The position numbers were made by a program, and so were the translations under genes. A stretch of DNA of 63,226 nucleotides from assembly GCF_001571345.1 (NCBI RefSeq), contig NZ_BCTP01000018.1, forward strand, positions 1 through 63,226, given 5' to 3'. The DNA comes from Komagataeibacter xylinus NBRC 15237. Lineage in GTDB: Bacteria > Pseudomonadota > Alphaproteobacteria > Acetobacterales > Acetobacteraceae. This document shows, piece by piece, positions 43,742 to 52,485 of the stretch (position 1 is the stretch's first letter; the number at the start of each line of letters is the position of its first letter). Under the pieces are notes generated by a model, which had not been told where the DNA came from, searched no databases, and saw nothing but the letters and a program-made list of their open reading frames with translations.

Positions 43742-46608
43742 GGCGGGCTCTTCCGGAAACGGGCGACCGAGAACGTGTCGATTTCATGGTGAACGGGGGC
43801 GCCAAGGATCAGATCGGCGGTGATCTGCCCCATGATGGGCCCCAATGTGAAGCCGTTGGAGGTAACCGCGTTGAAAAAACCGGGACAGGCGGCATCAGCT
43901 CCCAGAATGGGCGCGCCATCTATATCGATATTCATTGCGGCCCAACTGCGCACGATATGTACCCCGCGCAGCGCGGGAATGACATGCTGGGCAATCCATG
44001 TATTGCCTTCCAGGCTTTCGCGCAGGGGGCGTGGGCGGTGATGGACCGGGTCAAGCCCGGCGCTCCAGCCGCCGCCAATCAGCACGGAGCCGTTGGCGGC
44101 CTGTTTGAGTGTAAGGTGCCGTCCGGCATGGGCGACAAGACAGCGCACCAGCGGCGCCACCGGCTCGGTCACGATCATCTGTAGTGGTGCGCCATGCACC
44201 GGCAGGTCCAGCCCCACCATGGCCGCCACGCGGGTGGCAAAGGCACCGGCGGCGTTGACAACCACGGGCGCCGACCAGGTTCCTGCCTGGCTGCTGAGCG
44301 TAAAGCCGCCACCGGCCTGGCGCGTGATGGCGCTGACGGCCGCATGGGGCACGATCTGCGCGCCAGCCCTGCGGGCGGCGACAAGCAGGGCCTGCGTGGC
44401 CGCAAGGGGGTTGATCTTGCCTTCCTGCGGGCACCATGCCCCCCCAAGGAAACCGGGCGCGATGGCCGGTTCATGCGCGCGGATGGCGGCTTCATCCAGG
44501 ATCTCGCAGGTAATGCCCTGCGCGCGCTCGATGGCAACCTTGCCGCGCAGGCGCTCGAGTTCGTGCTCGGTTTCCGCTAGCATGATGCCACCGGTCACCT
44601 TCATCTCGATGTCCCGGTCAAGTTCCTCCTGCAGGCGGCCCCACAGGTCGATGGATGCGCGTTGTAGCGGCAGGGTTCGCGCAGCAGGCGAGAGGCCCTG
44701 TTCGTTTGAGCGGTAATCAAATGACAGGAGCTGGGCATGCAGGCTGCCTGCATTGCCGCCCGAGGCCCCTGCACCGGGCTGCCCGCGTTCAAGCACCGTG
44801 ACCTTGCGGCCAGCGCGGGCAAGGAACAGCGCCGTCGCCGCGCCGACAACCCCGCCACCGATCACCACCACATCCGCGCTCCGGGTGTTGCCGCATTGGC
44901 GGGCAGGCGGTGCGGCAGGCGGCAGGACGGAGCGTTTGTGGCCGTGCCATTCATGTTTTTCCCGCGCCAGGGCGGCCAGCGGTATGGGGCGTAGCGGCAT
45001 CTGCGGGGCGGGGAAGTCGGCTTCGCTGGCCAGATGCCCGAGCAGGTGCCCGACGGCTGCGCCACAGAACCGGCCCTGGCATCTGCCCATGCCGGCCCGG
45101 GTCACACGCTTCAGGGTGGGGATGTCGGTGATCCCGTCCTCACGCGCACGTTTGCGCAGCATGCCCAGGCTGAGTGCCTCGCAGCGGCAGATGATCGTCT
45201 CATCGCTCACGCTGGCATCAGGCAGCCGGTCGGCATGGAGGGCATAGAGCGTCCACAGGGCCGACTGGAATGCGCGCGCGTCCTGTAGCTGGCGCCGGGC
45301 CGCGCGCGCGGGGCGCGTGGGGTAGCCCAGCAGGCCAAGAATGGCCTGGGCGGCCAGCGCGCCCTGCGCCTGCGCCACCATTGCCCCGCCAAAGCCGCCC
45401 GCTTCCCCCACCACGAACACATCCGCAAGGCTGGTGCGGCCCACATCGTCCCGTTCCACTTCCAGATGGGGCACGGGGGTTGCGACATAACGGTGGGCGC
45501 AGCCAAGCAGGCGCGCCAGTTCATTGGCAGGCACAAAACCATCGCCAATGCAGATGGTATCGGCCTCGATACGGCGTTCCCGGCCGCTGGAGTCGGCTAC
45601 GACGGCGGCTTTTACCCGCTGGTCGCCTTCCACCCGCACCAGGCGGCTGTTCCACAGCATGGGCACGCGGTGGCGGCGCAGCGTGGCAATCTGGCGCAGG
45701 CCACTCAGGGCAAGGCCAGGTTCAGCCATGCCCAGCCTGCCCGATGCCGCAAGGCTCCGCCACGGCGGGGCTGCCCCTTCCACCAGCGCAGCCGGGGGGC
45801 TGCCTCCGCGCAGCAGTTCACGCGCGACCTGCAGGTTAAGCGGGCCGTTGCCCGTTACCACCACCCGCTTGCCCGGCATGCTGCCATAGGCCCGCAGCAG
45901 GGTCTGGCATGCGCCTGTCGTCATGACGCCGGGCAGGTTCCAGCCGGGCACGGGCAGGGGTGATTCCTGCGCACCCGTGGCCACGAGGAGCACGCGCGGC
46001 CTGACGTAAAGAGCCGTGCCATTGTGCACCAGCCCGACCACAAGGCTGTTTTCACTTTCGCGAAAGGCTCCCCAGACCAGCGTGTCGTGCAACAGGCGCG
46101 CGCCCGCTTCCCGCGCCGCAGCAATCGCCCGCGCACCGCGACGGGCCTGCTGGTCGGCTGTAACTCCGCTGGTGGCGGGCTGCTTGAAAAACTGCCCCCC
46201 CGGCAGGTGCCGCTCGTCGGTTACGATAACGGAGGCCCCCGCAAGGGCAAGGTCGCGTGCGGCAACAAGCCCGGCCGGGCCCGCGCCCACGATCAGCACG
46301 GCGCAGCGGATTTCTTCAATCGTATCGGGCGGGGTGGCGAGGGGGCTGCATGCCTGCGGATTGGCCAGAAGGGGCTGACGGCTGATGGCCATTCCCTCCG
46401 TCGCCGCAGTCATGCAGCCGCGCTGGGCGGTGCGGCCATCAATGTGCAGCAGGCAGTCATGGCAGGCGCCAATGCCGCATAGCGGGCCACGCGGGGAGCC
46501 ATCGCGCGCCGTATTGTGGATGATCTGCCCCGCGGCAATCAGGGCCGCAGTCACGCTCTGGCCGGGGCGGGCCGTAATGGCGCGGCCTTCAAAGGTAAAG
46601 TGGATCAT
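43738..46608 (-). CDS. fused three-component FAD dehydrogenase (HcnA-HcnB-HcnC / LhpFEB-like)
   Basis: 956 residues joining three proteins that are normally separate. Residues 1-90 form a [2Fe-2S] plant-ferredoxin-like domain with Cys44, 49, 52 and 65. Residues 100-540 form an NAD(P)/FAD oxidoreductase (VLIVGAGPAGLVAARDL) with a C-terminal cysteine cluster at 474, 476, 510 and 515 (CRC, then GMGRCQGRFC). From about 578 there is a DAO-type flavoprotein (VVVIGGGVVGAATALFLARAG; LTLKQAANGSVLIGGGW). Separate homologues form cyanide synthase, opine oxidases and D-hydroxyproline dehydrogenase. The DapA-like and ABC genes in the operon point to a D-hydroxyproline-like imino acid. Unfused counterparts lie at 52219-55057. 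Confidence 0.87.
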   Translation of the reverse strand: MIHFTFEGRAITARPGQSVTAALIAAGQIIHNTARDGSPRGPLCGIGACHDCLLHIDGRTAQRGCMTAATEGMAISRQPLLANPQACSPLATPPDTIEEIRCAVLIVGAGPAGLVAARDLALAGASVIVTDERHLPGGQFFKQPATSGVTADQQARRGARAIAAAREAGARLLHDTLVWGAFRESENSLVVGLVHNGTALYVRPRVLLVATGAQESPLPVPGWNLPGVMTTGACQTLLRAYGSMPGKRVVVTGNGPLNLQVARELLRGGSPPAALVEGAAPPWRSLAASGRLGMAEPGLALSGLRQIATLRRHRVPMLWNSRLVRVEGDQRVKAAVVADSSGRERRIEADTICIGDGFVPANELARLLGCAHRYVATPVPHLEVERDDVGRTSLADVFVVGEAGGFGGAMVAQAQGALAAQAILGLLGYPTRPARAARRQLQDARAFQSALWTLYALHADRLPDASVSDETIICRCEALSLGMLRKRAREDGITDIPTLKRVTRAGMGRCQGRFCGAAVGHLLGHLASEADFPAPQMPLRPIPLAALAREKHEWHGHKRSVLPPAAPPARQCGNTRSADVVVIGGGVVGAATALFLARAGRKVTVLERGQPGAGASGGNAGSLHAQLLSFDYRSNEQGLSPAARTLPLQRASIDLWGRLQEELDRDIEMKVTGGIMLAETEHELERLRGKVAIERAQGITCEILDEAAIRAHEPAIAPGFLGGAWCPQEGKINPLAATQALLVAARRAGAQIVPHAAVSAITRQAGGGFTLSSQAGTWSAPVVVNAAGAFATRVAAMVGLDLPVHGAPLQMIVTEPVAPLVRCLVAHAGRHLTLKQAANGSVLIGGGWSAGLDPVHHRPRPLRESLEGNTWIAQHVIPALRGVHIVRSWAAMNIDIDGAPILGADAACPGFFNAVTSNGFTLGPIMGQITADLILGAPVHHEIDTFSVARFRKSPP

Positions 46609-46614
46609 GGCGTG

Positions 46615-47355
46615 TTACCGCGCATCCTGCCCGATATCGGGCAGGGCCTGCGCATTTGCGGGTGCGTTGGCGCGGCTGCTGGTCGGGCGGGCATAGGGTT
46701 TGTTGACATAGTGCTCAAGACGGCGCTGCACCATATCCCATGCCGAGGTCATGGCCAGGTAATACAGGGCGGAGACAGAAAATAGTTCCAGTACCATGAA
46801 GTGCTCCTGCACCAGAAGCTGGGTCCGGCGCAGCAGTTCTTCCATCGAGATGACGGAGGTGACGGATGTTGTCTTGAGCAGTCCGTTGACCGAGTTGCCC
46901 AGTGGCGGCACGATGATGCGCATGGCCTGCGGGAATGTGATGCGCCAGGCGATCTGGCGTTCCTCGAAACCCAGCGCGCGTGCGGCGGCAATCTGCCCCG
47001 GCGGCACGGCGTTCAGCCCCGCGCGAATGATTTCAGCAAGATAGGCGGCCTCGTTCAGGCTCAGCCCGATCAGCGAACAGGTGACGACATCGAGCCGGAT
47101 GCCGAATTTGGGCAGGCCGGTATAGATGACGATCAGTTGCACCAGAAGCGGCGTGCCCCGAAAGAACCAGACATAGAACCGTGCCGGAAGGGACACGATT
47201 TGATGTCGCGAACGCTTCATCAGCGCAAGCGCGCCACCAAGGACGAAGCCCGCGCATATGGAAAAAGCCGTGAGCCAGAGGGTGGTGACCGCACCTTCGA
47301 AGATGTACCGGTTGGTCAGGTAGATGAAAAAACCGTGCCAGTTCCAAATCTGCAT
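46615..47355 (-). CDS. polar amino acid ABC transporter permease
   Basis: 246 residues, HisM/GlnP type. Hydrophobic segments and the cytoplasmic EAA loop LNAVPPGQIAAARALGFEERQIAWRITFPQA are clear, and NSVNGLLKTTSVTSVISMEELLRR follows as usual. It is the only permease of this operon, so it may form a homodimer. It starts 18 bp after the binding-protein gene and ends 6 bp before the fusion dehydrogenase. Confidence 0.9.
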   Translation of the reverse strand: MQIWNWHGFFIYLTNRYIFEGAVTTLWLTAFSICAGFVLGGALALMKRSRHQIVSLPARFYVWFFRGTPLLVQLIVIYTGLPKFGIRLDVVTCSLIGLSLNEAAYLAEIIRAGLNAVPPGQIAAARALGFEERQIAWRITFPQAMRIIVPPLGNSVNGLLKTTSVTSVISMEELLRRTQLLVQEHFMVLELFSVSALYYLAMTSAWDMVQRRLEHYVNKPYARPTSSRANAPANAQALPDIGQDAR

Positions 47356-47373
47356 GTTCTGTTTTCCGTGCGG

Positions 47374-48231
47374 TCAGGGATTGGCGTCGCCCGTTTCTGG
47401 ACCATAAACGGTTATGGGCCCCGGTAGCGCGATAACGTCGTGGGCCTGGAAAAGGCGGTTCAGGCTGCCATCTTCGCGCATGTCGTTCATGACCTGCGCA
47501 ATGCGCAGGGCCAGTTGCCGGTCGCGTACCGCCAGGGCAACCGGCGTGGGGAAAAGATGCATGAGGCCGATGCGCAGCGTGGCGTCATCAGCAAAGCGAT
47601 GGGCCACGACGTCAATCGAAACCACGGCATCGACCTGTCCCGCGCGGAGTGCCACAAAGGCAATGGCGAAATTGTCAAAGGCATGGATCTGCAGCCCGGC
47701 CAGCCCCCTGGCGTGCAGCGTGCGGTCTATCTGGCGCGCGCGCTGCTCTTCAAAGCCGCCCATTTCCACGCCCACCGACATGCCCGCGAGGTCCTCGATC
47801 GCATGCACGGGTTTGTCCATGTTGGCGCGCAGGGTAATGCTGATGGCCTGCTGCTCGTACGGGATGAGTTCCATCATCTGGCTGCGCTCATGGGTGTAGA
47901 ACATGCCCGTATCGATCATGTCCCAGCGCTGTTCCATCAACCCCAGGATCAGGGCCGCGAAGGATGATGGAATGATATGCGCCTTCAGGCATAGCCTGCT
48001 GGCAATCTCATGCCCGAGTTCAATGCGCATGCCATGCAGTTTGCCATCCACGCTGACATATTGCAGCGGAGGCAGGGACGGATTGGTCGCCATTGTAAGG
48101 GTGCCCGGCGTGGACAGGTTGGCGATGGGCACGCAGGGGGTAGCGGCCCGGGGCGCACGCGCACCCCAGGCCATGCCCATCACCGCCACGCAGGCGCAGA
48201 GCAGGAAACGGCTGCCAGCGTGTCTGGTCAT
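47374..48231 (-). CDS. ABC transporter periplasmic amino acid-binding protein
   Basis: 285 residues with a cleavable signal peptide (FLLCACVAVMGMAWGARAPRAA). Type II binding-protein fold of family 3: TLTMATNPSLPPLQYVSVDGKLHGMRIELGHEIASRL, RWDMIDTGMFYTHERSQMMELIPY, DLAGMSVGVEMGGFEEQRAR. It captures the substrate for the permease and ATPase of the operon. The start overlaps the DapA-like stop by 4 bp (ATGA). Confidence 0.9.
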   Translation of the reverse strand: MTRHAGSRFLLCACVAVMGMAWGARAPRAATPCVPIANLSTPGTLTMATNPSLPPLQYVSVDGKLHGMRIELGHEIASRLCLKAHIIPSSFAALILGLMEQRWDMIDTGMFYTHERSQMMELIPYEQQAISITLRANMDKPVHAIEDLAGMSVGVEMGGFEEQRARQIDRTLHARGLAGLQIHAFDNFAIAFVALRAGQVDAVVSIDVVAHRFADDATLRIGLMHLFPTPVALAVRDRQLALRIAQVMNDMREDGSLNRLFQAHDVIALPGPITVYGPETGDANP

Positions 48232-49115
48232 GCCGGGCTGTAGGACAGCGACAGTTCGGCCACCAGTCGAGCGGCAAGGCGCTCATCTGCGGGGGGCAGC
48301 GGCAGGCGCGGGGGGCGGGGGCCGCCAACGTCAAGGCCCATGTGCCGCAGCAGCGCCTTGCTGCCGGCCACATAGCCGCCTCCACCAACAAAGCGGATGA
48401 TCGGCACGAACTGGTTATAGATCTCACGCGCCTTGCCAACATCGCGGAAGTTCTCGCACAGATCATAGATCTGGCTCATTTCACGCGGCACGACATTGGA
48501 GGCCACGGCCACCCAGCCCACGGCCCCTTCGAGGAAGCTTTCAAACCCCATGATCCCGCCGAACACGTCCAGCCGGTCGCCACACAGGCGGATGATGTCG
48601 CGCACGCGCGTTACATCCATCGTGGATTCCTTGATCATGGTGCAGTTGTCGATTTCCGACAGGCGCGCCACGAGGGGAGGCAGCATGTCCACGTTCGCGG
48701 TGGCAGGGTTATTGTAAAGCATGATCGGGATGTTGATCGATTCCGCCACGCGGCGATAATGCATGAACAGTTCATCATCGGTCGGGGTGGAATAGAAGGG
48801 GGGGATAATCATCACGCCATCTGCCCCCATGGCTTCCGCCTCGCGGCTGTAGCGGATGACGTCGAGCGTATTTTCCGCACCCGTGCCGATCAGCACCGGC
48901 ACGCGCCCGGCAGCCTGCTCCACCACGGTACGGGCGACGAGATGGCGTTCCTCGTCGGTCAGGGACAGGAACTCGCCGGTGGAACCCAGCGGAACAAGGC
49001 CGCGAATGCCGTTTTCGATCTGCCAGTCCACAAAGCGCCGCAGGGTGGGGAGGTCTATCTGCTGGTCCTGATCAAACGGCGTGATCATGACGGTGTAGGT
49101 TCCACGGAAAGACAT
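48228..49115 (-). CDS. DapA-family lyase/deaminase (LhpC/HypD-like candidate)
   Basis: 295 residues from the ATG at 49115; the longer frame runs through the operator. TIM barrel of the dihydrodipicolinate synthase family: YTVMITPFDQDQQIDLPTLRRFVDWQI, LVPLGSTGEFLSLTDEER, the Tyr in IPIMLYNNPATANVDM and the Schiff-base Lys in NCTMIKESTMDV. Family members are aldolases or, in hydroxyproline catabolism, pyrroline-hydroxycarboxylate deaminases that make 2-oxoglutarate semialdehyde. First gene of the operon with an ABC importer and the fused dehydrogenase, which supports the deaminase role. Confidence 0.87.
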   Translation of the reverse strand: MSFRGTYTVMITPFDQDQQIDLPTLRRFVDWQIENGIRGLVPLGSTGEFLSLTDEERHLVARTVVEQAAGRVPVLIGTGAENTLDVIRYSREAEAMGADGVMIIPPFYSTPTDDELFMHYRRVAESINIPIMLYNNPATANVDMLPPLVARLSEIDNCTMIKESTMDVTRVRDIIRLCGDRLDVFGGIMGFESFLEGAVGWVAVASNVVPREMSQIYDLCENFRDVGKAREIYNQFVPIIRFVGGGGYVAGSKALLRHMGLDVGGPRPPRLPLPPADERLAARLVAELSLSYSPA

Positions 49116-49149
49116 AGTGTCGTGTGTCCTGAATATATTAATATTCCAT

Positions 49150-49159
49150 TGGTATACCA
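49150..49159. promoter_or_regulatory. palindrome TGGTATACCA, putative operator
   Basis: A perfect 10-bp dyad 35 bp upstream of the DapA-like start, within the promoter region of the leftward operon. Its core GTATAC recurs at 52144-52149 upstream of the second module. Confidence 0.45.
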
Positions 49160-49209
49160 CTGCCATGTGGATTTTGAAAAGCCCTATTCGCTGCAGGGTC
49201 GAAACAATA

Positions 49210-49941
49210 TCACGCCTTGACGTCATGCCGCATGAAGCGTGTCACGGCCTCGTTGGCATCGGCCGCGTGCGGGCCACAGGCCATGGCCGCAACGCGTCCG
49301 GCTTCCATCAGCACGATTCGGTCCGATACGGCGGCCACCGCCTCCATGTTGTGGGAGACCTGAATGATGGTCGTGCCCCGTGCAGCCAGATGGCGGTACA
49401 GGTCCAGCACGATGCCAAGTCGGCCCGGGTCGAGCGCGGAGGTCGGTTCATCAAGCAGCAGGGTGCGTGGGCGGAGCATGAGGGCGCGGGCAATGGCGAC
49501 GCGCTGCTTCTGTCCGCCTGAAAGGCGGGTGGGGCGCCTGTCTCCGATTCCCTCAAGGTCGAGCGTCCTGAGCAGCGAGAGGGCCTCGTCGCGGGCTTCC
49601 ATGCGGTTGCGGCCCTGCGCTTTTACGGGTGCAAGCATGAGGTTGGCCAGCACGCTCATGTGGTCAAACAGGCCGAAATGCTGAAAGACCATGGCCATGC
49701 CCGCGCGTATGCGCCGCAGGCTTTCGGGGTCGTTCGCGTCGAGTGCGTGGCCTTCTACGGTGATGCGGCCGGAGGAGACCGGCATCAGCCCGATCGCCGC
49801 CCGCAGCGTGGTGCTTTTGCCCGAGCCGGAGGGGCCGATCAGGCTGACGATCTCGCCACGCTCGATCGACAGGCTTGTGCCGCGCAGGATGTCTGTCCCG
49901 CCATGGCTTGCGACAACATGTTCAAGTTGCAGATGCGGCAA
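49210..49941 (-). CDS. polar amino acid ABC transporter ATP-binding protein
   Basis: 243 residues, starting with TTG inside the end of the permease gene (20-bp overlap). Walker A GPSGSGKSTT, Q-loop FQHFGLFDHMSVLANL, signature LSGGQKQRVAIARAL, Walker B TLLLDEPTSALD, H-loop VSHNMEAV. ATPase of the second importer, with two different permeases and a binding protein just upstream. The rare start and deep overlap suggest translational coupling. The same arrangement is seen in the third importer at the right edge. Confidence 0.92.
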   Translation of the reverse strand: MPHLQLEHVVASHGGTDILRGTSLSIERGEIVSLIGPSGSGKSTTLRAAIGLMPVSSGRITVEGHALDANDPESLRRIRAGMAMVFQHFGLFDHMSVLANLMLAPVKAQGRNRMEARDEALSLLRTLDLEGIGDRRPTRLSGGQKQRVAIARALMLRPRTLLLDEPTSALDPGRLGIVLDLYRHLAARGTTIIQVSHNMEAVAAVSDRIVLMEAGRVAAMACGPHAADANEAVTRFMRHDVKA

Positions 49942-50578
49942 GTTTCTTCTCCATTTTGCGGCTCAGCGTGGTGAGGGGAAAGGAGACGAGGAAATACAGG
50001 CATAGTACCAGCACGAAGATGCGATAGGTGGGCAGGCCCCGATTGGTTAGGATGATGCCGGCCTGATTGAGTTCGATGACGCCGATCTGCGATGCCAGCG
50101 CCGTATCCTTGACGAACAGGACCAGATACCCCAGCACCGGTGGCACGATGCCGGGCAGGGCGGCAGGCAGGATCACATGCCTCAATATGGTGCCGCGGCG
50201 CAGGTTTGTGGTCTCGGCGGCCTCGATCTGCGTGGTATCCACGTTGCACAGCCCATTATAGACGATCTGCGAAATGTAGGCCCCGCCGATCAGGCTGATC
50301 GCAGCCAGGGCGACAAGCGGGGGCGAGATGTCGATTCCCGCCATGCCTGTTGCAAAAAATACGCCATAAAGCACGATAAGGAAGGGAATGCGCCGCACCA
50401 GCCCCACATAAAGCATGACCAGCAGCCGCAGGGGGCGCAGCAGGGCATGCGTGGAAAAGCGCAGCAGGGCCAGCGCGGTGCCGATCGCAGTGCCCGTTAC
50501 CGCCCCTGCGACAGACAGGGTTATCGTCATGGCCAGTGCCCGCAGGATGAGTGTAGCGTCGTAATGGCTGAAGGACAT
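49922..50578 (-). CDS. polar amino acid ABC transporter permease
   Basis: 218 residues from the ATG at 50578 (AGGGAG 6 bp before); the longest frame adds 41 residues of non-family text. EAA-loop text TQIEAAETTNLRRGTILRHVILPAALPG, then VKDTALASQIGVIELNQAG. One of the two membrane subunits of the second importer. Confidence 0.9.
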   Translation of the reverse strand: MSFSHYDATLILRALAMTITLSVAGAVTGTAIGTALALLRFSTHALLRPLRLLVMLYVGLVRRIPFLIVLYGVFFATGMAGIDISPPLVALAAISLIGGAYISQIVYNGLCNVDTTQIEAAETTNLRRGTILRHVILPAALPGIVPPVLGYLVLFVKDTALASQIGVIELNQAGIILTNRGLPTYRIFVLVLCLYFLVSFPLTTLSRKMEKKLAASAT

Positions 50579-50591
50579 TCCCATTCTCCCT

Positions 50592-51239
50592 TCAGGCCAG
50601 TCGCCACAGGCGCGCAAATACGACAGCCGCCACGAGCGAGAGCACGACATACAGGACCGCCACGACCGAAATGACCTCGATGGAGCGGAAAGTGAGGGCA
50701 ATGATGTTGTAGGCCCGTCCGGTCAGTTCCTCCACGCCGAAGATCGACGCCATGGAACTGCCCAGCAGCATGAGCAGAAAATGGTTTTCCAGCCCCCGCG
50801 TGGCGCGCGTGAGTGCGCGCGGCAGGATGATGTGGCGGTAGGTATGTCGCCACCCCAGCCCCAGCGTCGCGGCGGCTTCATGGTACAGGACGGGGGTTGA
50901 GGCGATCTCTGTCCCCACGATGTCAGCCATGTAGGCCCCGGCGTTGAGTGTCATGCCCAGAAGCACCGATAGGAAAGGCGAGAAGGTGAGGCCCAGCAGG
51001 GGCAGGCAGTAGAAGATGGCGAAGATCTGCGAAAGCTGCGGCGTATTGGTAAAAAATATCACATAACCTGCAGCAGCTTTCCGCAGCGGGTTGGCGGCCT
51101 CGCGCCGGGCGATGGCAATGGCGATTGCCAGCGCCAGGCCGCCTGCAAACGCCATGACCGTGAGCATGACCGTCTCGGCGGCGCCGCCGAGCAGGTAGGG
51201 CAACTGCCGCCATACAGGCTGGTAGTGAAGCCCCGTCAT
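50592..51239 (-). CDS. polar amino acid ABC transporter permease
   Basis: 215 residues from the ATG at 51239, whose ATGA overlaps the binding-protein stop. EAA loop PVLYHEAAATLGLGWRHTYRHIILPRAL and MLLGSSMASIFGVEELTGRAYN. Very like the first permease of the third importer (61571), which carries the same IFGVEELTGRAYN string, so the two importers are paralogous. Confidence 0.9.
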   Translation of the reverse strand: MTGLHYQPVWRQLPYLLGGAAETVMLTVMAFAGGLALAIAIAIARREAANPLRKAAAGYVIFFTNTPQLSQIFAIFYCLPLLGLTFSPFLSVLLGMTLNAGAYMADIVGTEIASTPVLYHEAAATLGLGWRHTYRHIILPRALTRATRGLENHFLLMLLGSSMASIFGVEELTGRAYNIIALTFRSIEVISVVAVLYVVLSLVAAVVFARLWRLA

Positions 51240-52078
51240 GGTGCGCTCCCGGCAGGCAGGGGCGCCATGGGTGTGCCGAACCACTTCTCGTAAGTATTTT
51301 CCATGGCGTGGGTGCGGTGCATCGTTGCGATGGCCTGGTTCAGGCGCGCGAGCAGCGGCGCGTTATCCTGCGCCAGTCCCACGCAGTCATAATCCACCGG
51401 CACGCCCGCCAGATGGGTCACGTGCCAGTGGGTGGCGGGGTAGGCCGCGAGGTAATGCGTGACATATTCACTGACATCGATCATCGCATCCGCCCGCCCC
51501 TGCGCGAGCGCGCGGATGACATCGGGGTAGCCATCAAGCAGCAGCGCCTGTGGGGCATGGGTTGCGACGAAGGGCACGGCCGATGAGCCGCGCGCTTCCA
51601 CCAGTCGCATGTCAGGCCGGTCAAGGGCCGCGAGGCTGTCAGGGTGGCCCGTGCCGGGGGTGAGGATGCTGAAGGCCTCGGTATAGAGCGGGGCGGAGAA
51701 GGCAATGACGCGTGCGCGCTCGGGGCTGCGCGTCATGCCGCCCAGAATGATGTCGACCTTGTTGGCCATGAGGTAGGGGATGCGCCCGGCGGACGTGACC
51801 GGCACCAGATTGGCCCGCACGCCCAGCGCGCCGGCCAGTTGGGTGGCAATGTCGATGTCAAAGCCTTCGAGCGCGTTGGTGCGCCCGTACTGGCCGAGCG
51901 GGGGCAGGCCGGGATTGATCCCGACGTTGAGGGTGCCCGAAGCGATGATGCGCCCGAGGTCGCGCGCGCCAGCCTGCGTGCTGGTGGCGCAGGCCGCTGC
52001 CAGCCACGCTGCCATAACCATGAGGCCTGCGCCCTGCGTGATGAATCTGCCTCTCACGATATGGATTCTCCCCCTCAT
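51236..52078 (-). CDS. ABC transporter periplasmic amino acid-binding protein
   Basis: 280 residues from the ATG at 52078. The signal peptide includes GAGLMVMAAWLAAACATSTQAGA, with a Cys that might be a lipidation site. Family 3 fold: LNVGINPGLPPLGQYGRTNALEGFDIDIATQLAGALG, KVDIILGGMTRSPERARVIAFS. Closely similar in order and wording to the binding protein at 60736. It is divergent from the dehydrogenase operon beginning at 52219, and both are presumably induced together. Confidence 0.9.
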   Translation of the reverse strand: MRGRIHIVRGRFITQGAGLMVMAAWLAAACATSTQAGARDLGRIIASGTLNVGINPGLPPLGQYGRTNALEGFDIDIATQLAGALGVRANLVPVTSAGRIPYLMANKVDIILGGMTRSPERARVIAFSAPLYTEAFSILTPGTGHPDSLAALDRPDMRLVEARGSSAVPFVATHAPQALLLDGYPDVIRALAQGRADAMIDVSEYVTHYLAAYPATHWHVTHLAGVPVDYDCVGLAQDNAPLLARLNQAIATMHRTHAMENTYEKWFGTPMAPLPAGSAP

Positions 52079-52133
52079 CTGCCCTGCGCGCCAATTTTTT
52101 GTTGTCACGGTTAATGTTGGGATCGTAAAACGA

Positions 52134-52172
52134 TATACAGAAGGTATACAACCGTTCACTCATGGGAATACA
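52134..52172. promoter_or_regulatory. phased TATACA repeats in divergent promoter
   Basis: TATACA at 52134 and 52145 and AATACA at 52167, spaced 11 and 22 bp, so all face the same side of the helix. The second and third copies continue identically as ACC. They lie between the divergent binding-protein and [2Fe-2S] genes, a fitting site for a cooperative regulator. Confidence 0.42.
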
Positions 52173-52218
52173 ACCTTCCCATGCCGGTCGGGGCTTTGAG
52201 GCGGAGAATGGGAAAATC

Positions 52219-52485
52219 TTGACGCAGACAGTAATCTTTACGTTCAACAGCAGGCCCTTCACGGGGTATCGGGGCGAGATCCTGGCCGCCGCGCTGAGAC
52301 GTGGCGGTATTGTCGCGCTGGGTGTCTCGGCTGTTGATGGCACCCCGCGCGGGGCTTTCTGCCTCATGGGGTCGTGCCAGGAATGTCTCGTGCTGGTGGG
52401 GGGCGTGCCGCGCAATGCCTGCCGTGCGGTGGTGGATGACGGGCTGTGTGTCACGTCCATTGCGCCGCTTGGGGGTGGCTCATGA
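52219..52485 (+). CDS. [2Fe-2S] subunit of FAD dehydrogenase (HcnA/LhpF-like)
   Basis: 88 residues from a TTG at 52219 (GGAGAATGGG upstream); a longer frame from 52162 overlaps the repeats. Cys48, 53, 56 and 68 form the pattern FCLMGSCQEC..NAC of the small plant-ferredoxin-like subunit. It relays electrons between the two flavoprotein subunits that follow. It corresponds to residues 1-90 of the fused protein at 43738. The stop overlaps the next start by 4 bp. Confidence 0.83.
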   Translation: MTQTVIFTFNSRPFTGYRGEILAAALRRGGIVALGVSAVDGTPRGAFCLMGSCQECLVLVGGVPRNACRAVVDDGLCVTSIAPLGGGS

